From Membranipora membranacea (lineage: Eukaryota > Bryozoa > Gymnolaemata > Cheilostomatida > Membraniporidae): a stretch of 64,000 nt of DNA. Both the position numbers and the translations under genes were made by a program. The notes beneath the pieces are model-generated. The model did no database searches and was not told the DNA's origin. It saw only the letters and a program-made list of their open reading frames with translations. How positions within the stretch are numbered: the first letter of the stretch is position 1; every line of letters starts with the position of its first letter. The DNA lies in the NCBI GenBank assembly GCA_914767715.1, contig OU612065.1, positions 13,828,001 to 13,892,000 of the forward strand. The letters are read 5' to 3'. Below are positions 1 through 18,700 of this stretch, one piece after another.

Positions 1-44
1 TCCCTCATCATGTTTATAATAGTTTTGAGTACTTTTCATTTCAG

Positions 45-3000
45 TACAGACAGTATTTGACAAACAGAAGGGAGGCTGAGCCTGCTGAGCGAGCAAGCAC
101 TAAGCTTGAAACTCTACTTAGCAAGATCTGCTGGTCAGAGGATGAACTACTTGAGAGTATGTGTGACTTGACAGCAGACCAGCTGACATCATTCATCCCT
201 GAGTTTTTCTCAAGGTACCTTAGTGCTACTATCATTCCTTCAACTTACATCAGTATATGAATAACACTGATTTGCTAAATATGAAGATGATGGTGCGCAA
301 ACATGTTTTGGTTTTGTAACTTCTAGATTTTCCTGCTTTAACTCATATACTGTAATTTGCTAGTGTACATAATATAAAGATGAATTATTGAATGTCCAGA
401 CTATGGTCGCTGAGAAACAGAGCACATTTTAATCTGTATACTTTTCTATGTTCAGAATTCACATTGAGGCATTAGTATTCGGAAACTACACAGAGGAATC
501 AGCTACATCTCTGATTTCAATAGTGGAGACAACTCTTACATCTCAAATGCAGTGCAAACCTCTGAACATCCACGCACCATCCCGCGGCAGAGCTGTGGTT
601 CATCTTCCTTTTGGTAAGTTCATTTACAGAGATTTGGAAATACTTGCACAACACCTTAACCTGACAGTTTTGAAGATAAAACATCATCTATGCATCATTA
701 TTATTTTGCGGGATAAGTTTGGATTTTCTTTTACTAGGCAGCAGTTATACCTACAATGAAACCAATGAAATTCATCAATCATCATCTGTGTATAATTACT
801 ACCAGTTTAATGCTGAAGATTATCACCATGCTATGTTGCTGGAATTACTACATCAAGTAATCAAGGACCCATGCTATGACCAGTTGAGGTTTGTTCTTTT
901 TGTCTGTTCATTTTTTTCCGCTACCTTATTTGGCTGGGTCTTTTCAGTCCTCGCATATCGCTCCTAAACACATGTAAACGCACTTACAAATGTTCTATAC
1001 TTTTAACTTCAATTTTGCACAGTTGTTGCGATATCATTGAAGTAGAAAATACAATTTTAAGATTCCCTTGTACATTTTTTGTTGTTATACTGTTAAGACA
1101 GAATAATTTTATTCTCGCTAAAAAATGCAATGGTATCTGGAATTTTTATAATGTGCTGCTGCTTGACCACCACATTTATCAAAATTTGGAATAACCACTA
1201 TAACATATTCTACAGGACACAGGAACAGCTGGGGTATCGTGTTCGAGCTGAAAAAACCAAAGCAGATGGTGTACTTGCATTGCTTGTTCTGGTTCAGAGT
1301 CATATGGAGCCTGAGTTTGTCAATCAGCGTATTGAGTCTTTCCTCACATCGTTTGTTGTAAGTTATCTGCTCAGATTTCGGGTGAAAGTGAAATATTGAA
1401 TTTGGTTATTTGCCTGCAAGCTTGGTTTCTAGAATATCACTTCGACTATGATCATCAATGTAGCAAAGCTTGAAAACATAAATCCTAAATTTAAAAAGGA
1501 AATGTTTTCAACCTGGAAATGGCTCAGTTAGATCTGGCCATCATGTTGTGTTATAAGGGAGACTATTTAAAGTAGTGAATAAATTTTTAGAAATTTTGAT
1601 CCCCAGGCCAACCCTTGACCATCTATGGTAATCATTTTACATTACCCATCATAATATGAAGCTCTATCATTTATATATACTACATATGTATCAGTTATTT
1701 TCGATTAAATGATGCATCTTCAACAAAATAATCCAATAGCTCTATCAAGAAAATGAAATCAAAACCAATTAATTTTTATTAATATTTATTTATAGGAGCA
1801 TTTACAGAATATGCCTGAGGAACATTACCAGCAGCACGTTTCCGGCCTTGTGTCAGCTAGAGTAGCCAAGGCGAAGAATCTACTAGATCAGAATACCGCC
1901 TTTTGGAGTGAGATTGTCAACCAGTTGTACGACTTTGATAGGTCCGAGATGGAAATACTATTTCTGCGGAAAATAACAAAGCAAGAGCTAATTCAGTGCT
2001 TCCTGGTGAGAAAAACATTGCATTCAAGGCTTGTGAGGACCAAAACCATGGTCCCTGCACTATGAAACCAGCATTTCCAGTAGTTAACCAACTTATTGAG
2101 ATTAGCATTGGAGCCCAAAATCCTCTCAAAATCCTTGATCGTAGTCCTCAACGACCACAGACTGATATACTTATGCTGTATAACACTGTATGCATCTTTG
2201 TGCTTCATTATGAATGTTGCATTAAATCGTATGTCTTTCAAATGGAAAGATGTTAAGATGTACCGTTATAGTGAATGATATTTTTATTTTTCTCAGGAGA
2301 GATTCGAGCTTGGTGCTGCTATGAGGCGGAAATTGAGTGTCCGTATTGTGTGCAGGAACCACATAGAGACCAGTCAGACAATATCAGAGGTAGCAGATAT
2401 GAACAACAACAATGATGTCAGTCGAGAGTGTGGAATCGTGGTAAGGATATGAAAATATATTTTTAAGGAATTTGCACACATTCTTAGATCACGGATCTGT
2501 CTCTATTAAACTCAATCTGATTTATTATTAGATCAGATGTGGTCTTATTTCCCTATAGGCTGTCATATCCACACAATAAAACATGATACATCTTAGTTTA
2601 AGAACTTAACTATTGCCATTTGATGGTAATGATATTTCATAATCAACAACCGCAGTGACAAATAATGAATGGCCAGTAAGTACTAAATGACCTCTCGTCA
2701 CCTCAATCGATTCCCTAAAATATTGTATCCGGGATCGGGCCCGGGATCGGACAGTTACCTCCAGAGGATCGGACAGTTACCTCCAGGGATCGGACAGTTA
2801 CCTCCAGAGGATCGGACAGTTACCTCCAGAGGATCGGACAGTTACCTCCAGGGATCGGACAGTTACCTCCAGAGGATCGGACAGTTACCTCCAGAGGATC
2901 GGACAGTTACCTCCAGAGGATCGGACAGTTACCTCCCGAGGTCGGACAGTTACCTCCAGAGGACAGAGACTATTGAGAAACCAAAATTTGATTAATTTAT

Positions 3001-3265
3001 TTTCGACAGCCAAAAATATAGATAGGTTTGAGCATCTCTACCGTGACTCTAGCCTATACTGTTTTGATTATGACGTTAAGTCTTGATGGCCGAACTGTAA
3101 TTCGTCTTCTTCATGCTTTATTTGACCACATTTTATGAAATAAATTTTAAATATCAATAACCTCTTTTGCAGGCCGACAAAGTCTTGAGTGATGCCGGAG
3201 CATTGAAGAAAGAAACACGGTTCTTCAACAACCATAAACCTGTGGTGGTGACTTCTGGCAGTTAG
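45..3265 (+). CDS. IDE: Insulin-degrading enzyme (M16 metallopeptidase), C-terminal part
   Basis: Last seven coding exons of an insulysin-type M16 zinc peptidase, which degrades insulin, amyloid and other small peptides. Exons: 45-214, 456-613, 738-888, 1216-1357, 1796-2005, 2297-2440, 3173-3265; phases join cleanly and give 355 residues to a TAG. The zinc site (HxxEH) lies upstream, outside the window. Visible landmarks are IEALVFGNYT, a YNYYQ strand, and DQLRTQEQLGYRV, which aligns with the human IDE segment holding the substrate-contacting Arg and Tyr. DFDRSEMEILFL and KLSVRIVCR follow the IDE C-terminal half. It is nearer IDE than nardilysin because of YYQ and EQLGY. The C-terminus ends in VVVTSGS, with no peroxisomal SKL-type signal. 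The gene is convergent with the next one. Family is sure; orthology is likely. Confidence 0.9.
2740..2963. repeat. Minisatellite, about 22-bp unit
   Basis: About ten tandem copies of a roughly 22-base unit (core GGATCGGACAGTTACCTCCA) in the last intron of the IDE gene. Some units are two bases shorter, and the last copies diverge. The unit is more GC-rich than the intron around it. It is readable as a repetitive ORF, but no splice signals bring it into the protein. Confidence 0.95.
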
Positions 3266-4132
3266 TCCCAATAGAGCTCTTTATGTTTTATATTGGTTAC
3301 CCGCATATATAATATAATTGTACTATATCGATATACATCACAGCTTATTCGCAATTTTTCATACATCTTGATATCACCGGTGCTTACTAAAGCTATACAT
3401 AATATTGTGTCATATTAGTTTACATATTATACAAATCTTCTTTAAATTTCCATTTGTATAAAATCAGATTTTCACGGCCTTGAGATCATTGACAACAATG
3501 GATTTTTAAACTGAGACTTTGTGCAAATTCATCACAAAGGAATGGATAATCTTACATGAGTATGCTGTAAAGTTATTAGTGTTCAGAATATTAAGCCAGC
3601 ATCACAATCTTTATGACAGATGTAACTTATCAAAATAACTTTTTTATGTATGCATTATGAACATTGAAGATATTCATTCACTATCTACAAAGGGCTGTAA
3701 ATAACATTTTCCATTTTCTGTTTCAGTAATTTTACCGATTTTAATCATTGCATTTACCCTAAAACCAATAAATCTAGATAAATAACATGTACAGAATATT
3801 GAACACATACTTATTTCAAATAATTAAAGACAGTAGATCTATTTTCAAGAGATTCACCCTTATAGAAAAACATAATTTGATGGAAACAAGAATTTTAGGA
3901 ATAAATTTTAGGCATAATGAAATGTACTCTAAACCACTAATAAATAGAAAAAGTACGGAATTCATGGAATCATTCATTATGCTGGCCTGAGGTTGATTAT
4001 CAGAAAATATGACACCTACATTCAACTAACGAATTTGACACAACACTTTAATTTGACAAAAAGGAGCATTCAGTTCATACCGAGTCCGACATCAGTACAT
4101 TGGTCTAAAGTTTTGCTTTATCTTCTCTTGGC
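3266..4132. other. Convergent intergenic spacer
   Basis: AT-rich DNA between the 3' ends of IDE (+) and cystathionine gamma-lyase (-). It should hold both 3' UTRs. Two AATAAA-like sites occur on the plus strand near 3770-3785. I see no coding signal; the short ORFs here lack any recognisable protein. Confidence 0.6.
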
Positions 4133-10379
<6,247 letters not shown>

Positions 10380-11105
10380 TTTTACTTATTAATGCTTGAG
10401 GTATCTGACTTGTTCCCGAGAGGTCTAGGGCACGAATGATTGAGGTAGGAAAGAGAGTCTTCTAGCTTCTAGTTTGGCAGTAGCTCAGAAATGGTCTGAG
10501 AATTTGTAATTTCATGTGCTTTGTTGTTTACAAACCTCATATTAAATAAATGATGATTGGTCAATTTTATTATGACCTTGGCAACACACCTCCATCATGG
10601 ACCAATGGGAATCTGGTTAACAAAATGAAAACAGCAATATGTAGACTCTTGAAGCAGTTTACACTTTATCTCTATTTCAGACCTGGTTAGACAGTTACAA
10701 TAATATTGAGATAATTGGGATTTGAGAAAGAAGGTCCAAATTGATACAGTATTATACTTTCAGTGCTTCTGAGGTTGCCATAAATATATTTTAAACTTAT
10801 GAATGGTGATAACCTGTGATTGATAGTTGATACCCTCATACATTGTAACTGTGAAGAATAAGAAGGTAGGTAAGAAAGAGTAAAGAGAGAGAAGTTTGTT
10901 GTGTATCGTATGTTAGTTGTTACATTACAATTATGATTGCTAATGCTTGTAATAATTTATAATAATAATGGATAGTAATGTTATATACTTCAGTCCGCCT
11001 TGGATTATTGGTAGACTGTTTTCAAGACAAGCTTGCATAGGAAGGCTAATGTGTATGATGATTATTATGATTGATATGTATGTATGACTCCCTTCTTAGC
11101 TTAGC

Positions 11106-11321
11106 TTTCGCACCTACCACTTTAATGCTCCTCACATCATCAATGAGCATGTGCCTAGATCAACACACCACTCCAGCAGACGCCATGCACAGCAGTATTT
11201 CATTCCATCTACCAACACTCTGCACTATCGCCGGTTCTTTTTTGTTAGAACTGCCAAAGACTGGAACTGTCTACTGCCTGGTTGCCCACTGTTAACAGCT
11301 CCTGCCCCGAACCCTGGTTAG
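11106..11321 (+). pseudogene. Non-LTR retrotransposon reverse-transcriptase tail remnant
   Basis: A 71-codon open frame ending in TAG encodes FRTYHFNAPHIINEHV, then an Arg/His-rich stretch and FFFVRTAKDWNCL. The last block resembles the conserved C-terminal end of LINE-type reverse transcriptases (R-S-F-F-x-R-T-x-x-D-W-N-x-L). A stop lies directly upstream in frame and no RT core motif was found, so this is a 5'-truncated, dead copy. The match is by pattern only. Confidence 0.6.
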
Positions 11322-11612
11322 ATTTAAAGCTGTTTCTTATTGGTTTACCGGTAAATGACCTGGAAATGTAAAACGATTCATGAGTTTTTAACGTTCCTGA
11401 AGTCACGACGCTGAAGTCGGCGCTAGGAGCTAAGAATCATCAGGTGAGACATCAGGTGAGACAGCCAGTGAACTCCCTCTAAGATCATTGGCTTAGATGA
11501 CAAGCTTTCTTGTCATTACATTAGATTAGCCTGTGTATGTTGACAAGCTTTTCAAGACAGGCTAGCTTGTCATGTGGTCCGGTCATAGTTTTCAGAGTTT
11601 CATATGCCCACA

Positions 11613-11665
11613 AATTGTATTGTTATACTCTGGTCAATAATTGACCAGAGTATAACAATACAATT
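11613..11665. repeat. 53-bp perfect palindrome
   Basis: Two perfect 26-base arms (beginning AATTGTATTGTTATACTCTG) around a single central base. It lies between the LINE remnant and the ANKRD13C start. It could be the whole of a very small foldback element. Confidence 0.95.
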
Positions 11666-12798
11666 ACTGCTTGAATGCCTCAACAGTTTCAGGGTCTATA
11701 CGTGTTCAATCAAGAGGGCTTCTCGATCCATGGTGCAATAATGCCTAATTAACATCTTTACATAAATTTAATATGCCTCTCATTTTTTTGAAAATATTCA
11801 TTTTTGCTGTCAGATGTAATAAATATGCCTGCTGTAATTTGCAAACAGCGTCTTGTTCCTCAGCGACATCTAACATAAAGAAAAGCATGAAGCATAATCT
11901 TTAGACCGCTTGCATATTGAAATATGGATTTAGACCTATCGAGGTGATTCAAAATCGTGTAAACAGGGCTAAGCTATCATGATTACGATGTCTACAAATA
12001 GGCATTTTTTATGGTTAGATGGATTTACATGAATTTCAGACCTCCATGAAAAACAAATTGGCACAGCAGTTCTATCATATTTAATTTAGTAACAATATAT
12101 GGCGTATAAAACAAAATAATGAACCAACCATCAGACCCCACCAATGGATAGTTGATGGTCACAGGAATATTCGTAATCTCTATCAGCATGAGCACCAGGT
12201 CGTTGTATTCCCTTTTCAGGAAGCAGGTACAGGTACCAAACAGTACTCGCACTGTAAACAGCTGCTTGCATTGGACTACATCGATAGAGGCTATTGTGGT
12301 TGTTTGGTGGGTTACGAGGGTTAGCCCAGATTATTTTGGTGTTTGGGTTATGGTTGGAGAGAAGCCACTGATAACCCTTGGGACAAAACCGAACCGCAAA
12401 ATTCAGTCATTCGAATGTTGGCCGTCATTGATATTTTTGATGTTTCCTTGTCCAGTCTTTTTTTGACATGCAATGTATGTGATATGGAAATGAAAATTCG
12501 AAATCACAGTTAAGTGTAACATATTGAATATGTATTTAAGTGATCATGTGCCTGTACCACATACTTATTGTGGAATGTGACAGGACAATGGTTCCGTCAC
12601 ACATTATGATTGTTATGGTGAAAGTGTTTTTTCTCGCCACTTTGATATAATCAATTGTAAAATTAGCACGTGCAGGACGTGGGTTTAACAAAATCACAGG
12701 GCTGTAAGTTTTTATTTCATGTTATTACCATAGCAATCTATATAGCAAGTTGAACAAACACCCCTCTCATCTTTATAGATACTGTCAATATCAGCACG

Positions 12799-15700
12799 AT
12801 GGATGATGATGTTAGCGCTGCTTCAGAGGGCCAGTCCAGCACAGCCAGTGTGGCTGATTCATCTCTAGAATTACACAGCATCAATGGACACGCACCCCAA
12901 TCAAGCCATGTGTATAAAGAATCCATGTATAAGTTGCACCAGTATGCATATGAAGATGAACTGAAAGCATTCACAGCGCTCATAACGTCCCGACATAAAG
13001 ATACAGATGTTTCGCTCAAAGATATGCATGGTAAGCTTACTTATGATGGCGACTAGATTACCGCTACAGTTGAGTGCATGCTGAAGTTATCATGTGGTAT
13101 GGGTATTTTCAGCATCACAGTTGAATAATAAGAGAGTCAACTCTCTAATTAAAGTCTTTGCTCTTTGTATTTCAAACGTTTTTTTCTAAAACCAATATGT
13201 AACATAAACTCATTCTACTAATAACCCTGGTTTTACCTTACAGGTAATACAGCCCTACACATAGCCGCAATGAGAGGGAGAAAAGGTGAGTACATATATA
13301 TAAAACGTACCTGAAATGATAATGATTTCCTAACTGTTGTTGCATTGTGTCTAATTTGAATTTCCCTAGATACCAAGTACATAACTAAAACTACCCACAT
13401 ACCATACCTACACATTCTATCATTTATATACAATAACGTGTCAATTTATGGATTGTATTGGATATTTCTCTAATCTGAATACGCTATTACACTTCATAAA
13501 GCGTGGTACCTAATTTTTAGACTACGTGGTTTAGCACACATGACATAATTGAGGAAATGGACTGCGCACATCCGGACCCCATACTAAGCCTAGGTCATAT
13601 GCTAGCTGATACTTGAAACTGGCCAGCAATTTGCATAACAGGGATTTTGTTCAAAAAATTGATCAAAAAACCACCTATCAATGAAAAAAACAACTGTATG
13701 ACCGCTTGCATCTGCCCATTATTGCAATTCTTTTTCAACAATGAGGAAATAATGCCAGGCGCAGTCAGAAAACTCATCAATCACCTTCTGTTTGATTTTG
13801 GCTATCCCTGATTTTGGCTATCCCTAATTGTGTGATAGTGTTAATTGATTTCCATGCTAATATAATATCACAGAGTAAGGATATATCCTTACTCTGTGAT
13901 AATATTCTGTCCTTAGCTGTTTTTGGTAACATTGATACCAAAATTGATATTGGTATGCTTTTCAGTTATATACACTAGTTTGAATTCTTTGATCTGTGTT
14001 CTCTATTATGGGTGTAACTCTTTGTTTCTTTAGAATGCGTAAAACTGCTACTGTTACATGACGCCCCTGTGGATGCTAAAAATCTACAGGGACAGACACC
14101 ACTAAATGAGGCAATCAGCTATGGAGATAGATCTATTAGTAAGTATTGATGCTCTGAATGATTGTGATATTAGGTATAATTGTATCATTTCTCAAACAGT
14201 TTTCCTGCCACCACTAAGTAAGTAAGCAGTTGAAATTCACTGTAAAGAACAGCCATCAAGTTGAGAAATCATTTCAGAAGATCACAAGCACAACACACCA
14301 GAGTATTAATTAATAAAAGCACCTAAATAATTAACTATTAGGTAGAAATGGTATCATGACAGACTTGCAAAGATACTATAACTTGTTATTGACAGCACTG
14401 CTACAGACTGAACCTGCTGCCGCTGCTGCCAGCAAACCTTTGACACTTTAGCTTGATTTCTAGGGCATTGATGATAAATTAAAACTTTACATGCCCGATG
14501 ATCTACTCCAGTTATTAATGAAGTTGAAACTGTGATAATGATTATCTTGCTATTTCAATCCGTCCATGAAGTTAATCGTAGCTCAAGTACTTCAATCAAT
14601 AGCTATGAAAGCATAAATGAAAGCGATAGCAGCAGCGTTTGTACATATCACAGAGTAACGATAACTCTGTGTACATATTCTGTGCAGCTGCAGATAATGA
14701 ATAGCACTGGAAACACATTGCTTTTCAGTCACCTGGGCTCAGCATGTTCCCAGGTGTTGGTGACCCCAGTTAACCAGCACACCTCAATTACAAACAAGGA
14801 GTACTGTAACTCCTTGCTTACAAATAATATATCACAGCGACACTTGTAGCGAACTGTGAAATGAATAAACCAGTAGGTGAAATGTAGACCCTCCCTTAAC
14901 GGCATGAAAATAAATTGTTTCAGGGTACATTATGCATACATCCTAGAGTACCTCCACATTCCTCTGAGTCGAAGGTGTGTGTGGGTATAATAGGTACTAA
15001 CATGTTGACCTGATTGGCCTGAGTGTCTATATTCAGGGACTGCCAAATACGATTGTACATTCAATGATCACCAGCAAAGATTTATTGTGGGAATGGTGTG
15101 GCAGTCTGTGAGACTATGAGGCTTTGAGAAGTAATCGACTGGTCTTACTAGGGCCAGCACATACAACGTCAGACCATGATGTGTGGTAATGCTATGATTG
15201 TTCAGAGCAGAAGTGTGAGCAATGTGCATTTGTATACTATCGTCATGATCATTATCATAATCCCTTATTTGCACTCTGTTGACGCTTAATTTTATCTACT
15301 TTAGTCACAAGCCTGTTACATCGTCTGAGGCAGCAAACGCAGGAATCAATAGAAGCTCATCAACCTGATGTGGAGAGAGCGCTCACTCAATTAGACGATT
15401 TCCAGCTTTCACTGAAATGGGAATTCCACAGCTGGGGTATGTAGCATAAGTGCTAGTGCAGCACTCATCCTGATCTCTGTGAACCTACGCCCGTCGATAA
15501 CCAATACATAAATCCTTCTGTGGTTGAAATGGAATTAATTTTTAGAGATAAATTTGGCTTTGCATGCGTGCCCGAGTTAATGTTACACTTTCCCAGAATT
15601 ATCGGCGTTCTCGTATGTCAATGCATATTATGATAGGCAGATTATTGGGCTGTAATATATGATTACTGTTATTCGATATGATTTTTTCTTCTTCCAGTAC

Positions 15701-18700
15701 CCCTTGTGTCCAGGTTTCTACCCTGTGATACCTGTCGCATATACAAGAAAGGCACTTTCATCAGGTAAGATAATCGAAACCTCACGCTCATTGTCAGCAT
15801 AACCTCTCAAACCAGTTGGGGATACCATAAGTGTGAGTTTATGTACATGTGTATAAATATGTCTTGTGTTGTGCAAGCTTGCTATTTGATGTTTGAGATT
15901 GCTTAGACTCGTAGTGAGCTTATTAGACAGCTTTTGATATAACTGGCTCTGATTTCTTATCAGAATGGACACAACACTGGTAGATTTCAAAGACATGCGG
16001 TGGGAGAGAGGTAATCTGTCCTTCTTGTTTGATGGTAAAAAGCTCGGATCTCAGTCTCTACTGGTCATGGACAATGAAGCAAAAGTATATCAGTGGATAC
16101 GAGATGTGAGTCTGGTATTGTATATTTACTTGCAGTATCAAGTATGCTGCATGAATGGTTATCGCCACTCTGCCATGGTTATGGTTTCTTGAACCCAACT
16201 TGAGTGAAGTGTTTTAGTCAGGAGATTTTCAATATAGACAATTCCTACAGTGAGTGAGGGTGTATTTGATGAGCAGATTCCGGCCAAATCTCATTCCAGT
16301 ACACATAACATGAACAGTAATACGACTTCACAGAGTAAAGATATATCCTTACTCTGTGACGACTTCTTGCTCATAGAAGGTAGTTACAAAAATGTGTGAA
16401 GAATTTCTGTGATAAGATGCCTGGTAGGCTTAGTCATCATAATGGTTCAGATAAGTGCCTTGTTTCCCAGGATGTACAACCCCAACAAGTGCAGGTGTGA
16501 GTATTCAAATTGGTGTAATATTAGGCCTGAGTTTGGAATGTTGAAAATTATTGTTTCCATCAGAGCGCTTGGAACATACAGAGACCCGGAAATAGCTGTA
16601 CCCCGTTATAGTGCAGCAAGGCTATCCTGAAGAACCCAGTCTATTTTTCCTAGCGTGTATTATTTTTATAACTTATATCTTTTCTTTTTTCCTCTCTCCA
16701 AGGGGGTTTTTATCTCATAATTCATTTTTATCTCGATGTTAGCATCTTTGGATAAAGAGTGGACATTAAAACAAACAAATATTCATAAATACTGATCTTT
16801 ATAAGCAGTGATTGTGACCAATCGTTACATTTGGTTTTGCAGCAAACAGAGGAGATTTTGGAAGGTGATGTTGATATTATGATGAGTACAGACAATGAAA
16901 CTGGAAAAATGTCGACTAAGGATATAAAATTCAACCGTGCGCATACTGGCTTCATTTTCAAGGAAGACAAGTCGGTAAGTCCGTTTTGAGTTACTAACTG
17001 TAGCCGCCTTTAATATATGGCTAGGTTTAATACTCATCATTTACTAACCTATTAACTAAACGGATTCAACTAGTCAATTTAAAAAAAAATCAGATAGACT
17101 GGAAATGTATAATCATAAACATATCAATAAAAGTATTAATACGTTTATGCTCAAACAGTATAATTTCCATGCCATGACCGAGAGTAAACTTGCTGATTTC
17201 AATTATTGTGTTGCAATGACGTTGATATATTATTACTGCAACCAGTACTTTTCTTTTCCCACTACATCATGCCTGCACACATACCGACCCACGGTGCTGA
17301 TCATACTGATGTGGTTGTGTGTCAGGTGGTGGTAGCATGAGAAAATTACTTGTATAACCATTTCTCCCAGAATAACACGGTCTGTCTTTGTGCTCTGGTA
17401 GAATATGCGTGTCAAGGTAAAATTTCTTACAATGTCATGTTGTCTTTGCCATCTGTCTTCATAAGTGTATCTTTGTGTGAAGTACTACGCTTTCTTAGAT
17501 GATTGCATTTAACGCGTTGTTCCAGGTTTTTAATATATAAGGATAATCCTACAGCCTATGGTTAATTCTATAAGAAACGTCTTTCTAAGTCAAGTTTTTC
17601 CAAACTGTCATCACTTGTCTGCAACTTTTATTGATATTCTATGCTTTATTATTAGACGAATCTGACACGTAACTTAGTCAAATTCGTCTGGCCAAACTCT
17701 TGCTGGTCTGAAGTTGTCATATAATATACTGTATTATGTAAAAAAAGAGTGTTCCAGTATTGGTGTCTTTAATACGAACTGTGGGCCTGGCGAATAAGAA
17801 CCAGAGTATCTTGGTTAGAATACATGGCAAAAAAAATTGATTAATTATCACAAAGGAGTTCTCCTTGATACTACCAAGAGAAGCCTTTTCCTATTGAATA
17901 AAGTGCGCTGTTGTCAGATCAGATTTATCGATTTTAACTTGTATCAGCCTTGCCATTCATTGATGTGGCATCTGATTTGTTCAAAGTCAACAACAAAATA
18001 CAGTTCGCTCTGAAAATACTGTGAATGGACATGACTTTAGTAACATCTCATAGTATATTCAGATATTGTGATCAACTCACACCAAAAACAATATTTGGGG
18101 CCGTCAGACGGTGGGCAAGAGTCCAGTCATACAGATGCCTACACTGTGGAAACATACAAATTTTTATTGGCTGGTCAGGGTCATACACCTGTCTCTGTCA
18201 GGGCTGTGATGGCCATTTTACTTGAAATTTCCTTTTAATTGCACACTATGTATCTTCAGACATATGTTTCATGACAAACATTTCTTTCAGCTCTATTATC
18301 TGAGATACATTATCATGGTATTTATTTATATTTGTTTCTTGATTGTTATTAAATTAATTAATCTGGGGAGTTTGATATGAGAATTTATTATTGTTTACAG
18401 GAAATGGTAGGAGAATGTATGGCTGACTACTATAATGTCCAGGGAATAAAAATAATCTCTGTTAAAAGGTATGAGTTTATTGATATCACACAAATTAAGA
18501 TTTTAAATTTTCAAATAAATAGAACCAGCTTTGCCAGATCTTGGTTGTCTGGCTGGCATACCTTTCATACCATACCATACATCTTTCCATGAATCAGTCA
18601 GAAGTACACAGAAGTACACTTTTGTGGGCGCTGGGGATTAGAATAATTAACAAAGATATGCTCAAATGGGATTCAAACCAGTCGCTTGGCAGGGAATATT

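Larger units (their letters stand above)
10380..12798. other. Divergent intergenic region CTH / ANKRD13C
   Basis: Separates two head-to-head genes by 2.4 kb and must contain both promoters. It holds a non-LTR retrotransposon remnant (11106-11321) and a 53-base palindrome (11613-11665). A TATAG/A junction just before 12779 could be a splice acceptor for a 5' UTR intron of ANKRD13C. I see no other gene. Confidence 0.6.

Noticed and set aside
2687-2995. 102-codon ORF with repeating GSDSYLQ/IGQLPP
   Set aside because: It is the minisatellite read in shifting frames, lying in an intron without usable splice sites.
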